Below are positions 37,890 through 49,600 of a stretch of DNA of 64,000 bases, in pieces; position 1 is the stretch's first letter; every line of letters starts with the position of its first letter. The DNA is taken from positions 1,240,001 to 1,304,000 of the forward strand of contig JAACJM010000001.1 in NCBI GenBank assembly GCA_013368315.1. Reading direction: 5' to 3'. Both the position numbers and the translations under genes were made by a program. The notes under the pieces were generated by a model. It made no database searches. It had not been told where the DNA came from and was given only the letters and a program-made list of their open reading frames with translations. Source of the DNA: Tetrapyrgos nigripes (Eukaryota > Basidiomycota > Agaricomycetes > Agaricales > Campanellaceae).

Positions 37890-39770
37890 CTACAGCTTCT
37901 TCATTCCTGTGGGCCCTTTTCTTGAAGCGTATACTTTGGCCGCCTTCAATTCCTTGTCAAATGCTTCTTTTGTAGATTTCTTCTCAGCCCGCCTTGCTGC
38001 TTGTTGGCTCTTCACAGCAGCTTTACGAGCCTTCTTCTCCTCTGGCGTCTCGTCTCGAGAACGAGTGACGGTGCTCGGTGCCCGATCTGAAAGACTCCAT
38101 TGGGTAAAATACAAGAAAGACTCACGAGGACTCACGAGAATCATCATTTTCGTAGTCAGAGTCGTCAGACTCATTCTTGAACGAAACACCAGACTTGGTC
38201 AGAGGTTTTACTTTTGATGGGTCCTCAGCGATAGAGGGCAGCCCTGTCTTGGGGTCGAGTCGAATTTTGGAGACAGGTTTGGAATCCCGGGCCCGAATAA
38301 GCCGAGGATGGTTTTCCAGGTTTGAGTATGTTGCTGAAGAATTCAGTTGAGTACAAAAACGAGGCGATGAACAAGCCACAGACTAAGTATAGTTTCGCAA
38401 TCCCATCTATCCCTTTTATCGTCCTCTTCTACGAAGATGTCCTCCTCTTCATCTTCACTTTCGCCGGTGGTGTCTCGTACCCGTTGATCAAGGCCCATGG
38501 CTGTCCTGAGTGTATCGAGCTTCTGTGCTCCAGTCTCGCCCTCAAGCTTGGGCTTCATCTTCCTGCCCAATATTTCGTAGTCGTTGAGGAACTCGTCCAT
38601 CATGGCAGTGAAATCTTCGCGAGAGGTGATCAACTGAGGCGCCTCGTCCTCTTCCTCATCTGACGGATGTAATTCTTCGTCGTCATCCTCGTCTTCGTTG
38701 TATTCTTTGAACATGAGCTATAAAATCTGTCTGAGAGGGTGTCGCAAATTACAAGTGAAGACGAATATACCTGATCAAAGCGTTCATCCAGAGTTTGAAG
38801 AGCTTCATTCCGATACATGCTAGAGCTACTCATACTGTAGCCAGACGCTTCGCTGCTTCCCTTCCGTCTTCTCTTTCCCTTGCCGCCAATGACGGAAATT
38901 TGAGGTAGACCAGAAACTGTATCGCCGCCTTCTGAAAAGTCGTCATCACTGTTTGGCTCTCGAGGAACAGCTTTCTGAGATTTTTTGAATTGCGCGAAAC
39001 GTGCTTCCCAAGTGTCATCTTCCACTTCTCCTTGGTGATCCGTTTCTTCATCCTGCATGTCTTCTAGAGCACCGTCCTCGTAGAACACAAATTCCACCTC
39101 TTCATCGCTACCTCGCTCTCCTTCCTTCACTAATTCTCCAAAGAAATCATCCTCGAGGTCATCGTCCACAAATGCGTCATCTTCTAATGCCTCCAAAGCC
39201 TGACGAAGATGTGGGTCCATGTCTGGCTGAAACCCAGAGATACTGTTTGGTATGGCCTGTTGGGTTTCATAGTTTCTAGGGAGTTCAGAAGTGGACGGTA
39301 GGGCTTCTGGGGGTAAGTCTCGTAGAGAAATGCCAGCAGGCTTCGCTTCTTTTGGTTTCCCGGACGGTTGTGATTTTTTGCTGGGTGCCTCGATCAAGAC
39401 GTTTTCTACACCGTCTTCTTGCACGCCGAACGGACGCAGATGTTGCATATAGTCGTATTCAGTATCATCATAGTAGATCCCGTAGAGAGAGGCTTCTCCA
39501 ACACGAGCCTCTTGATCATGAGCAATCTCCTCGTTGGCAAGGAGGTCTTCGAGTTCTGCCCGACTTTTGCCCTGCAAGAGTGATAATAAATTTTTAAAAT
39601 CATTTCTGGATTCTCGAAATTACCTTTTTGTCATTCTGCCGCACAATCGATTTCAGGACATGTTTACTAGCATCCGGATCGTGAATCAAAGGATCCCTCT
39701 GAGACCTATGGACGAGCTGGAAGTGCTTTGCACCTGGCTGCCGGAAAATGGACTTGGACTTTGGAGGCAT
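37890..39770 (-). CDS. ltv1: Ribosome biogenesis factor LTV1
   Basis: Assembly factor of the small ribosomal subunit that accompanies pre-40S particles to the cytoplasm. Five exons sum to 1,677 bases, giving 558 residues. The N-terminus MPPKSKSIFRQPGAKHFQLV and the segment YYDDTEYDYMQHLRPFG are diagnostic. Then come long acidic stretches (DDAFVDDDLEDDFFGEL and EDEDDDEELHPSDEEEDE), MDEFLNDYEILGRKMKP, and a C-terminal basic region (KKARKAAVKSQQAARRAEKK). Divergent from TAF2, with 234 bp between the start codons. Confidence 0.93.
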
Positions 39771-40004
39771 TGATTGAAAAGAAAAAAAAGAAGTGGGAAC
39801 AGGGACGCGTTCCCAAATTGAGAGGGCCGTTGCTTATGTCATTCATTGTTGAGTGACTCTGTCACCTCACTTGCACGTCCTACTCTCAATCTCCTTATTT
39901 TACTCTCTCTAACCTCTTCTCTCGAGTCCAAACCATCCCCAAAGCTTTACAAACTGGCCTTACTGAACCACAACTCATAGCCTTGGCGTCGGTCAGGCCG
40001 AATC

Positions 40005-43000
40005 ATGGACAATCGTCTCAACTCGCAACGCGAATCTGCTCGCAGAGGCTTCTCTATATACGTCCCATTTCCTCTACCAACTCATCATAGAAGTACTGAC
40101 ATCTCTTCTGATATCTACTAGTCACCAAAAAGTGGTCTTGGAGATCGATTTTGCGGGCAGTCTATGGGTATGTCCATTGTCGTCTAACTCGCCAGCACAA
40201 GCTCTAATTAGCTCCAGGGATACACGGAAATCACCATAGTGCCCACCAGTAGTGACCTGAGGACAATCCTTCTTCATTCTCGCCAGTGCAGTACGTGTTT
40301 TATCACTTCCATTACTTGCAGTCGGTAACCACATTTCGAACACCTGCAGCGATACACTCGGTTCATTTTGGCTCTCACGAAGCTGAATTCGTCCATCACG
40401 ACTCCCTTTGCAACATCGCTGTCGGTCAGCCCAACGAACCACCAGATTGCCACAAACATCCCGAGCTCAAGCGCAAGCTATATTCGGCATTGCAAGAAGA
40501 TGATGATGGAGGACTGTCGATTTCGATACCGGAAGAAGTGCCACTAAAGTCTTCCGGCTCTACTGGCATGCTGTTCAACGATGGTGGGTCTCACTCAGCT
40601 CAGGTACCGCAACCGTTATTGATACATCGACTCAGTCTCTACACCCGAACCTCAAACACCCGGACCGCAAAGCACCTCAGGTCAAACAATCACCGAATTT
40701 GCACCTATAACAGTCAAGATAATCTACAGTTTACGGAAGCCTGTCGAAGGTATCCAATTTGTGCTACCCACTGACTCGCACCCCCATGTAAGCACCGGTT
40801 TTTCTGGCCAAGATGTGACATCAATTTATCCCCTGATTTAGCGTGTACCTCATGCTTACACAACACCTTCGAGCCCTGATGCAGCTCGCTGTTGGGTTCC
40901 GTGTGTGGATAATCTGTGGGAGAAATGCACCTGGGAGTTTGAATTCGTTGTTCCTCGGTACCTAGAAGAACGTCAGCCTCATCAAGAGGACGAACCCGAT
41001 GATGCAATACCCACTGTCGTTATTTGCAGCGGAGATCTTGTCGAGCAGGTGAGCAAATCTCCATGTCTTGCTGCCAAGCCAATGCCTGACCCCGGTATGC
41101 ACAGGTCGCTCACCCATACAATTCGAACAAAACGATATTCCTGTTCTCACAAGCCGTCCTGACATCCGTCCAGCATATTGCCTTTGCTGCTGGTCCATTC
41201 CACTTACACAGTATTCCTCCCGACGTCAGCGCTGACGACACCACAAGCGGTTCTTCGCAACCATTGATGTATGGGTTCTGCCTACCGGGACAAGAATCAT
41301 TTCTAAGCACCTCTACATCCACTTTACGTTCCGCTATGAATTTCTACACAAACGAATTCGGATCCTATCCTTTCGGCTCTTACAAGATCGTTTTCGTCGA
41401 TGAGCTGCCTACGCAAAGACTCGACTCCTCCACCTTAACGCTGGCTACCGTTGACCTGTTGCATGGAGAAGACGCTATTGATCAAGCGATCGAGACGCGA
41501 CAAGTTCTCAGCCATGCTCTAGCTTGTCAATGGGTTGGGATTAACATCCAGCCGAAGACATGGTCAGATTTATGGTTGGTCAACGGCCTCGCTGGATACA
41601 TCAATGGTCTTTTTTTGAGAAAGCTCTTCGGCAATAACGAATATCGCTTCAGGCTAAGGAAGGACATGGACAGGTGCTTGGAGTGGGACAACGGTAGTAT
41701 GCCCCCAATTTGCCAGCCTCAACTTCTCGACCCTCCGGATTCCAGGGTACTTCCTTTCATCAATCTCAAAGCACCATTGGTTCTTCATATTCTCGACAGA
41801 CGATTGGGAAAGTCAGGGACCTCTCTAGGCTTAAGCAGGATACTCCCCAAATTGTTCTTATCGGCAATCAGTGGCGAGATGCAGAACAACTGTCTTTCCA
41901 CACATGCCTTCTTGAGAATGTGCAGGAAAGTCAGTGGTGTAGACCCAAGGAGTTTCGCGGAGCAATGGATTTACGGCAGTGGTTGCCCTTCCTTTTCAAT
42001 CTCAGCTTCCTTTAATCGAAAAAAGATGGCAGTGGAGATTACGATGAGGCAGGAATGTACAGCTTATTTGGCCAATGAGAGCGACGAGATAGGGAAAACC
42101 TTGCTGAAGCCGGTCCATTTCTTTGAGGTGTGTATGTTTTTCCAGTCATCCAAGCACACTATTCAATTCTCGGCCAATAGGGAACCATGACTATCCGTAT
42201 CCACGAAGCCGATGGAACACCTTATGAGCATGTGCTGGATATTCGCTCACCATTCAAACGGTATGAAGTCCCCTTCAATACGAAGTACAAGCGTGTTCGT
42301 CGGAATACCAAACGATATTTGGCACGTCAAGCTGCGGCTCAAGCTGCAGCCGAGGGTGACACCGAAGCTGCAGAAGCGATGGGTATGGTTGATATGGGTT
42401 TTGGCCTGGAGGTTTGGGAGAAGGAGAGCGAGCGTGAAAATTGGAAAGTCGCAGACTGGACAGAAGAAGATGAAGGGGTTATGAGCGGTGCAACGTATGA
42501 GTGGATTAGGATGGATGCCGATTTTGAGTGGATCGCGAAGCTGTCGTTTGAGCAGCCCGATTTCATGTGGGTCTCACAGCTTCAACGAGATAGGGATGTC
42601 GTCGCGCAGCTAGAGGTGAAGTCATTCTTTTTGTTGTTTTATTCCTTGCTTATCGATCTAATATGGTTAGGCCGTTCATGCCCTGGCTCGACAACCAACC
42701 GCTATTGTATCCAGTACCCTGACCAAAACTGTACTCGTCTCCAATTATCACTATCGAATACGCTGTGAGGCTGCCCTTGCGCTCGTTCATGTCAGTCATT
42801 GAAACTTTCTGTGATGATTGACTTTACTCACTTTTCCTTAGTGCTCGATACGTCAACTTGATTTTCTGGGGCTATTCCATTTGTTCAAGCTCTTCCTTCG
42901 TTATTGTTATGATTCAGACGACCCTAAGAAAGATCTGTTCAGCCATACTTACGTTCCCAAGCCGAATGATTTTTCCGACCTTTCGGAATATCTTGTCAGA

Positions 43001-46000
43001 AAGGTCAGAGCTATCTCCAATCCTATCATATATTCCTCTCATATCTTGCTCAGAGCTTGGTCAATGCTATCTCCCGTATTCGATTTGAAAATGGCAAATC
43101 TCCTTCAGTGGTCAGGCAATTCTTGATTGACCAGTTGCGGTACAACGACAATACTGCAAACCCGGTGTGTTTGTTCAGATTATGGGTAACGACATCTTCT
43201 GAGTGCCTCTTATACTAGTACTCGGACGCTTTTTACATCTGCACAGTCATCTCTGCTGCAGCGTGCTCAGCTGTATCTACAGCTCCTCCTGAACGCGGCG
43301 AGCTTCTGCCGTCGGAAGTTCGTACACAGCAGACTGCAGAAGACGAAGAGTTGCTCAAGCAAACCATCTCTGAAGTCGATCGATATCGCAGTATGGACAG
43401 ACTGATTCCTTCTTATCACAACATCGTCACAATTGCTGCGCTCGAAGTATGTTTTTCCTTCTATGTTTCTTTCATTAGTTGAAGACTGACTTCGTCATCT
43501 GTGGCAGTTCCACATGGTGCTTGGGGTTGCCAGCCTTACTCCCAGTAACCCAAGGGTGTTCTTCCCTCTGACAAGGTATAGTGCCATGACTCATTCTCTC
43601 CCTGTTCAGGCTTTTACGTTTTCTTCAGGGAGGGTAATTATGTCCCCGTGCGGATCGCAGCATTTGACGGTCTATTCCTGACCAAGTGGTTCACTCCCCC
43701 GATCATGAAATATGTGCTGTCTGTGATAGCTAATGATTCTTCTCGTGTCATCCGACGTATCGTTGCTCGGAATGCGTGTCAGAGTTTGGCTCTTCTTGCT
43801 CAAATGGGCGAAATGAAGTCAAATTTGAAGGATCATGAATCGTTGCTCATCGAAGAAGATGGATCTCACCCCGAGAAGTCCAAAGAGTCCAAGAAGACTG
43901 AGCTCGACGCTATGATAAAAGTACTGAGGAAGGATCGTGAAGTTGGAAAAAATGAAGTTCTTCGAGAATTTGTCATGCCTATCGCTTTGTAAGTGTATCC
44001 TTTGTGCACATCGACGCCGTCTCTCAATATGTTTCAAGGGCTTTGGATGTGGACCATGAAGTGCGATGGTGTATGCTGAAATTGGCAGATCTACTGATAC
44101 GGCCCGTGGAAGAGCAACCACCCACTGTTCGCATACATATTCCCATTACTCCTGTATCTGAAGGACTCCCTCTCTACCCACTCCCAAGATTGCGGTCAAG
44201 CCTCCCATCCCTCCACCAATGGCAAGGGTCATCAAATCAGGTGGCCCTCCGAAGAGCCCTGTCAATATCCCGCCTAAACTCAAGCTATCGGCTCCTGCAA
44301 CCCCTGTGGAATCACGTCGATCAAGTGTGTCCAGAGGTGGTACCCCCAAAGTCACCACTGCTGCCTTACCTGAGCCTCCTCGTCTCAAAATTGGGCCAAC
44401 CGTTCCGTCTACATCTGCGGTAGCGAAGGGGAAGAACAAGAAGTTCACTAAGCCGACGTCCAAGTCCGGGAATGTTCCCAAGGCGCAGTCGAGTGGGATG
44501 AGCCCGCAGGACGTCATATTCTGCAGATCTGCATTGAAGAAGCTCATGGGGAACAAGCATGCACCACTATTCAAAAGGCCTGTAGATCCCATTCGCGATC
44601 AAGCACCAAAGTGAGTCGACTCTGATCTTTTTGGGCCCTAACTCAAGACCTTTCCATAGGTACTTCGATATCATCAAGAATCCCATGGACTTGAGCACCA
44701 TGTCAGCGAAAATTGACAACGGTTTATACAAGGACCGCTTCCAGTTCCAGTCAGATTTTAAGTTGATAATTCAGAACGCCAAGACTTACAATGTGGCCGG
44801 AAGTTTCGTGCATAACGAAGCTATCGCTTTCGAGACCTTCTTTGAGAAACGTACGTCCAATGCTTTCGTTGGGATATTAAAGATTTTATTGATTGTTCTG
44901 TAGAATGGACTATCATGAGCAAAACGTTGGAAGCCAAGGCTCAGGCCCAACCTCGAGAACCACCGAAACCTGCTCCGAAAGAACGTCCCCCTGTCCCAAT
45001 TGCCAAGTTCTCGCCACCTCCTCAGCCTCCTGCAGCCGCGACCTCGAGACCTGCCATCAAACTCAAGCTCGGTCCTCAGAACCCACCCCAACATCAGCAG
45101 TCCGTGGCTCCTAAGATCAAAATTGGTAGAGCGACAGCCTCTCAAGCGGAGCCGTCTGCCACCAACCTTCCTCATCGCAAGAAAGTTAAAGAAGCCGTCA
45201 ATCAAAGATCAACTACTCCCGACCCTGTTGCTGATGTGGACGCTCCTCCTCCTCCTTACATCGATGATGGGTCGCATGACCTATATCAGGAGGTACTTGC
45301 TATCGAACGTGAGAAGGATGAAGCGAAGAGGCAGCGTGCTCAAGAGAAGGTGCTCACCAATGGATCATCAAGCAAGCGGAAGAAGGATGACATTGAAGAG
45401 GACGAGATACTGGCACTTGCGCAGCCCGCCAAGAGGGAAAGACCTTCTCCTGTTGATGACAGGACCGCTGGACCAGCTCTGAAACTTCTTCCCGCCAAAC
45501 CTTTGCCAGCACGTAGCGTGTCACGAACGCCTTCCGATGCTCCCCGGCCACCATCAGTTAAAGGGAAAGAAAAGGAAGCAACACCGTCGTCTACGCCGGC
45601 GCCGTCGAAATCGAAGAAGCCGCTCGTCGCCCAGGCAACACCGCTCAATGACAAGAAGTGCAGAGACGTTCTCAAAACCCTTCAGAAAGCTCCTGAGGCC
45701 TATATATTCCTGCGTCCCGTTGATCCAAAGTTGGATGGTTGTCCTACGTAAGTCACTAAGGCTGTCCTGCTTCTCTTGTTCTTAGTATTGATTATTTCGA
45801 CTTGAAGTTACTACGAAGAGATCAAGAATCCCATGGATCTCGGTACCATGTCTGGGAAACTTAACAGTAGCCAATATACCACCATGGAAGATTTCCGTCG
45901 GGATGTGGAACTAATATTCAGCAACTGTCGGCAGTTCAACCCTCCAGGAACAGCACCTGTCCTCTGTGCTGATGCGTTGGAGAAGTTCTTCAGAAAGGAA

Positions 46001-46480
46001 TGGAGCAAAGTCATAGAGAGGAAGTTGTCTTGGGTAGAGAAGCGAGGCTTGCAAGGTATCATGAGCACACTCGTCAAAGAGCCAGTGTAAGTGAACTTTC
46101 CTATCGTATATGATGTCGAACTAAATTCCTGGCTCAGATCCTGGGTGTTCCGAGAGCCTGTAGACCCTGTCCTGCTCGGAATTCCGACTTACTTTGAGGT
46201 GATTCCTCAGAAAGATGCCAGGGATCTGAGGACCATACGACAGAAGCTGGACTCGGACAAGTATGAATCAGTTGACGCATTTGAAGCGGACATCGCGTTA
46301 ATGATCCGAAATGCTATCGTGTTCAACGGGGCGGAATCTGAGGTAGGATCGATAGCGGTGCAGCTGAAAGACAGATTTCAAGAATTGTTGTCGACTTGGA
46401 AAGCAGGGGGAACGAAGAAGAGGAAGGATGGAGGAGAGAAATTGACTTCGCAGCCGTCGAAGAAAGTGAAGTTAGGCTGA
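40005..46480 (+). CDS. taf2: TFIID subunit TAF2 fused to three bromodomains
   Basis: TAF2 binds core-promoter DNA as part of TFIID. The protein, about 1,800-1,900 residues, begins with an M1-aminopeptidase-like fold without the zinc-binding HExxH (here SHALACQWVG): HQKVVLEIDFAGSLWG, CWVPCVDNLWEKCTWEFEF, YPFGSYKIVFVDEL, RSFAEQWIYGSGCP, then a HEAT-like region (RDRDVVAQLE, YRIRCEAALALVH, IRQLDFLGLFHLFK, NYVPVRIAAFDGLF). After a Pro/Ser-rich linker come three bromodomains (about 44490-44860, 45640-46060, 46090-46420), with YFDIIKNPMDLSTM, YYEEIKNPMDLGTM and a more divergent YFEVIPQKDARDL. Each keeps the acetyl-lysine Asn (TYN, QFN, VFN). About 18 exons. The proposed first exon (ATG at 40005) does not join to HQKV in frame with an ordinary intron, so the 5' end is uncertain. 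Confidence 0.9.
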
Positions 46481-46663
46481 GTATGTACTAGTAGCATTTG
46501 CATGGACGATTTGTACTATCATGTACATGGACGGTATTCTAGATAATGCGATGGGTAATAGAGAAATGATGTATTGAACTAGCGAGTGGAGGATGCGGAG
46601 TCGAAGAAGCACGACGCGCATGACTTACTCCTTAGTTATGAACGTCCATAGCCTCTCTCCTAA

Positions 46664-49600
46664 ATGACGTCCACCAGCTCCTCCCAGTCCATCCAGTCTC
46701 CTCCAGCCACTGGTCCTTCCAAGTTCAGAACTTCCGCAGATGACGTGGCTAGTCTAACCTCCTTTAATCCTTTTTCAGAGGAAGATGAGAACGACCAATC
46801 CTCATACACCCTTGTCACGTCTCTTTTCTCTCGGGTCAAAAATACCCTTTCTGCTCCGCTCTCCTCTGCAGTGGCCGCGGCGACCACCTCTACGACGACC
46901 CCGAACAGTGCGAGTGTGAGCCTCAACAATGGCGCTGGAACGTCGTCCGGAAACGAGCAGCAACGACGCCCGTCTAATGCGAATATATCCCAGACCAGCA
47001 GCTTCCCTTCCCGCCCCACTTCTGAGCGTCCCAATTCATTGACCTCAGTCCCTTCGATCAGGACGGCCCCGCCAGTCGTGTCACTGACCCCAGCGCAATC
47101 CGAGGCGCCTACATTCAACGTGGAATATGAGAGATCGCCATCTAGAGGTGGAATGTTCTACTCAGAGTCGTCAGAAGGAGGGATTTTCGGAACTGCCATC
47201 CCTGGGTTCCCAATTCAAGACGATGCACGCAGTATCAAGACTGCTGGAAGCTTGCATAGATCAGGTTCGGTGTCAAAGGTCATAAGAAGAATCCGAGGAG
47301 AAGGTGCGTTCAGGAAACATCGACCTATACTCATGTTTACCATCTTGGCTTTAGGTCTCTCAAAGGACTATTGGATGGACGACGAGAATGCGAAAGAATG
47401 CTACGACTGTAAAAGCTTATTTACGACTTGGAGACGAAAACACCATTGTCGTATATGCGGTGCGTTACTTTATTAGCTGTTCTATTGCTTGTGTTGACCT
47501 CTCTTAAAGGTCAAATTTTCTGTGCACGCTGTGCGTCAAATGTTATCAAAGGGACACGTTTTGGACAGGACGGAATGGTTAGAGTGTGTAATCTTTGTCT
47601 TGAAAAGCTTGCAAAGGTGGACGATGATGACGAAGACGATCGACGGTCTGTAATATCATCTGGCGCTTCATTTGTCGCCCATCAGTTTGGTGGGCTGGAT
47701 TCTCCTTTCAACTGGAGCGGACACCATCCACAATCCCCATTCGCTGCATCCCAACTGTTCGGTCGGACCGACGAGCCTTTCAATCTATATTCGATTGCGG
47801 AAACTAAAAGACCCATCTCTGGATCTGATGACAGTGGCTTAGCCTCCCGGCCAATTACACCAAATATGAAAGACGTCGGTGGGCATGAACAATTCTGGAA
47901 TGGGCTTGAGGATAATCCGGCGCCATTCCGCAGGGCATTATCAGACGAAGAGAAGGATGTCAGCAATCTTCCTGATCCATTTGAAGACTCGCCTACTGGA
48001 CCGGAATCTAAGACGCCTATCGAATTTCCAACTGCGCCTTCGGATGGAGGTACCAGCTCTATCCAGTTTCCTATGGGTTCTCCCGAGCACGGTGCGGGAG
48101 AGTCATCCTTTTACTCGGGCAGAATGAAACCTAGATTTGATTCGTATGCCGACTTTGAGGCTGCGACACCTTTCATCAGGAGTCGAGTGCAAAGCCGTTT
48201 GGATAATGTTGTCACTGGAGAACCTGGCTGGCGCACTAGACGGGAAAGCACAGCGTAAGAAACCTTCTCTAATATCAGATCAACCCTCTGATCTCATCTT
48301 ACTTGCAGTTATGCACAGGAGTTGAATCTGACGTCAATGCTGCATTTGAAGATTATGCTGCGGCAGATGCTCACCAGCGAGGGGATACCCAATGTTAAAG
48401 AATGGGAAGAAGTTTTGCTCAAGCTGGCTCTTCGAATTGCGCGCGAACTTACGTTTACGGCTCTTCCTCATCGTCAGGGTGAAGACATGGATGTTCGTCG
48501 CTACGTGAAGATCAAGAAAATTCCAGGAGGCACACCCCAAGATTCAGAGTACGTCGACGGTGCTGTAATTACCAAAAACGTCGCGCATAAGCAGATGTCG
48601 AGGTCCCAGCGTAATCCCCGAGTAATGCTAGTCACATTTCCTCTCGAATTCTCTCGCGTCGAAGGTCAATATCTGCATTTCGGACAAATTGTCAGGCAAG
48701 AAAAGGAGTATCTTGGCAATTTGTCGGCGAGGATTGCAGCTCTACGACCCCACGTTGTCCTTGTCGAGCAGTCGGTCTCGAGGATCGCTCTGGAGTCCCT
48801 ATTGAACTACAACATTGCTGTAGCGAGAACAGTCAGGCCATCAGCGATACAGCTAATCGCAAGAATGACACAGGCTGACGTGTTCTCTTCCATGGACAAA
48901 TTAGCTTTGGAGCCTCGTCTGGGACACTGTGCCCGTTTTCGGATACAAACTTTTGATCATCCCCTTATACCCGGAAGGAGGAAGACGTATATGCGCTTCG
49001 AGGGATGCAGCAAGGACATGGGTTGTACCCTCATTTTGCGTGGCGAAGATATCTCAACGCTGCGCAAATTGAAGAAAGCTACTCGCTTCCTTACCTTCAT
49101 TGTCAGAAATCTGAAGCTGGAGACACATCTTTGGAAGGATTCTGTCATCACTCTACCTTCCTTCAACCCCGATGCCACCCCCATTTCTACATCTTCTCTC
49201 AGTCATCTCAGTCACCTGTCCACGACTGCACTCGGTTCTTACCCCTCTTCCTTGCATAGTCCTCGACTTGCCACTCCTGCCTCCGAACCAATGCAAGCTC
49301 TGACAGCATCTGACGCCTCAGAAACCACCGTTGGTGAAGATGATCTTCCCAATGACGAAGCCGAAGTCTTGAAGTTGTCCAGACGAATTGATCAATCGCT
49401 GGAACCTTATACAAAGACTTTCATATCGGTCTCAGCCACCTTGCGGTTCCCCCCTCCCTATCCTATCACGAGAATGAAGGAATTGGATATAGAACTACGA
49501 GAGGCGAAGAGAGCTTGGGAGGACGAGATTATTCGTCGGGAGGAGCGGGCACACACCAGACACTCGAGAGATGCCACAATTACTGCTTTCGCCCCTGAGG

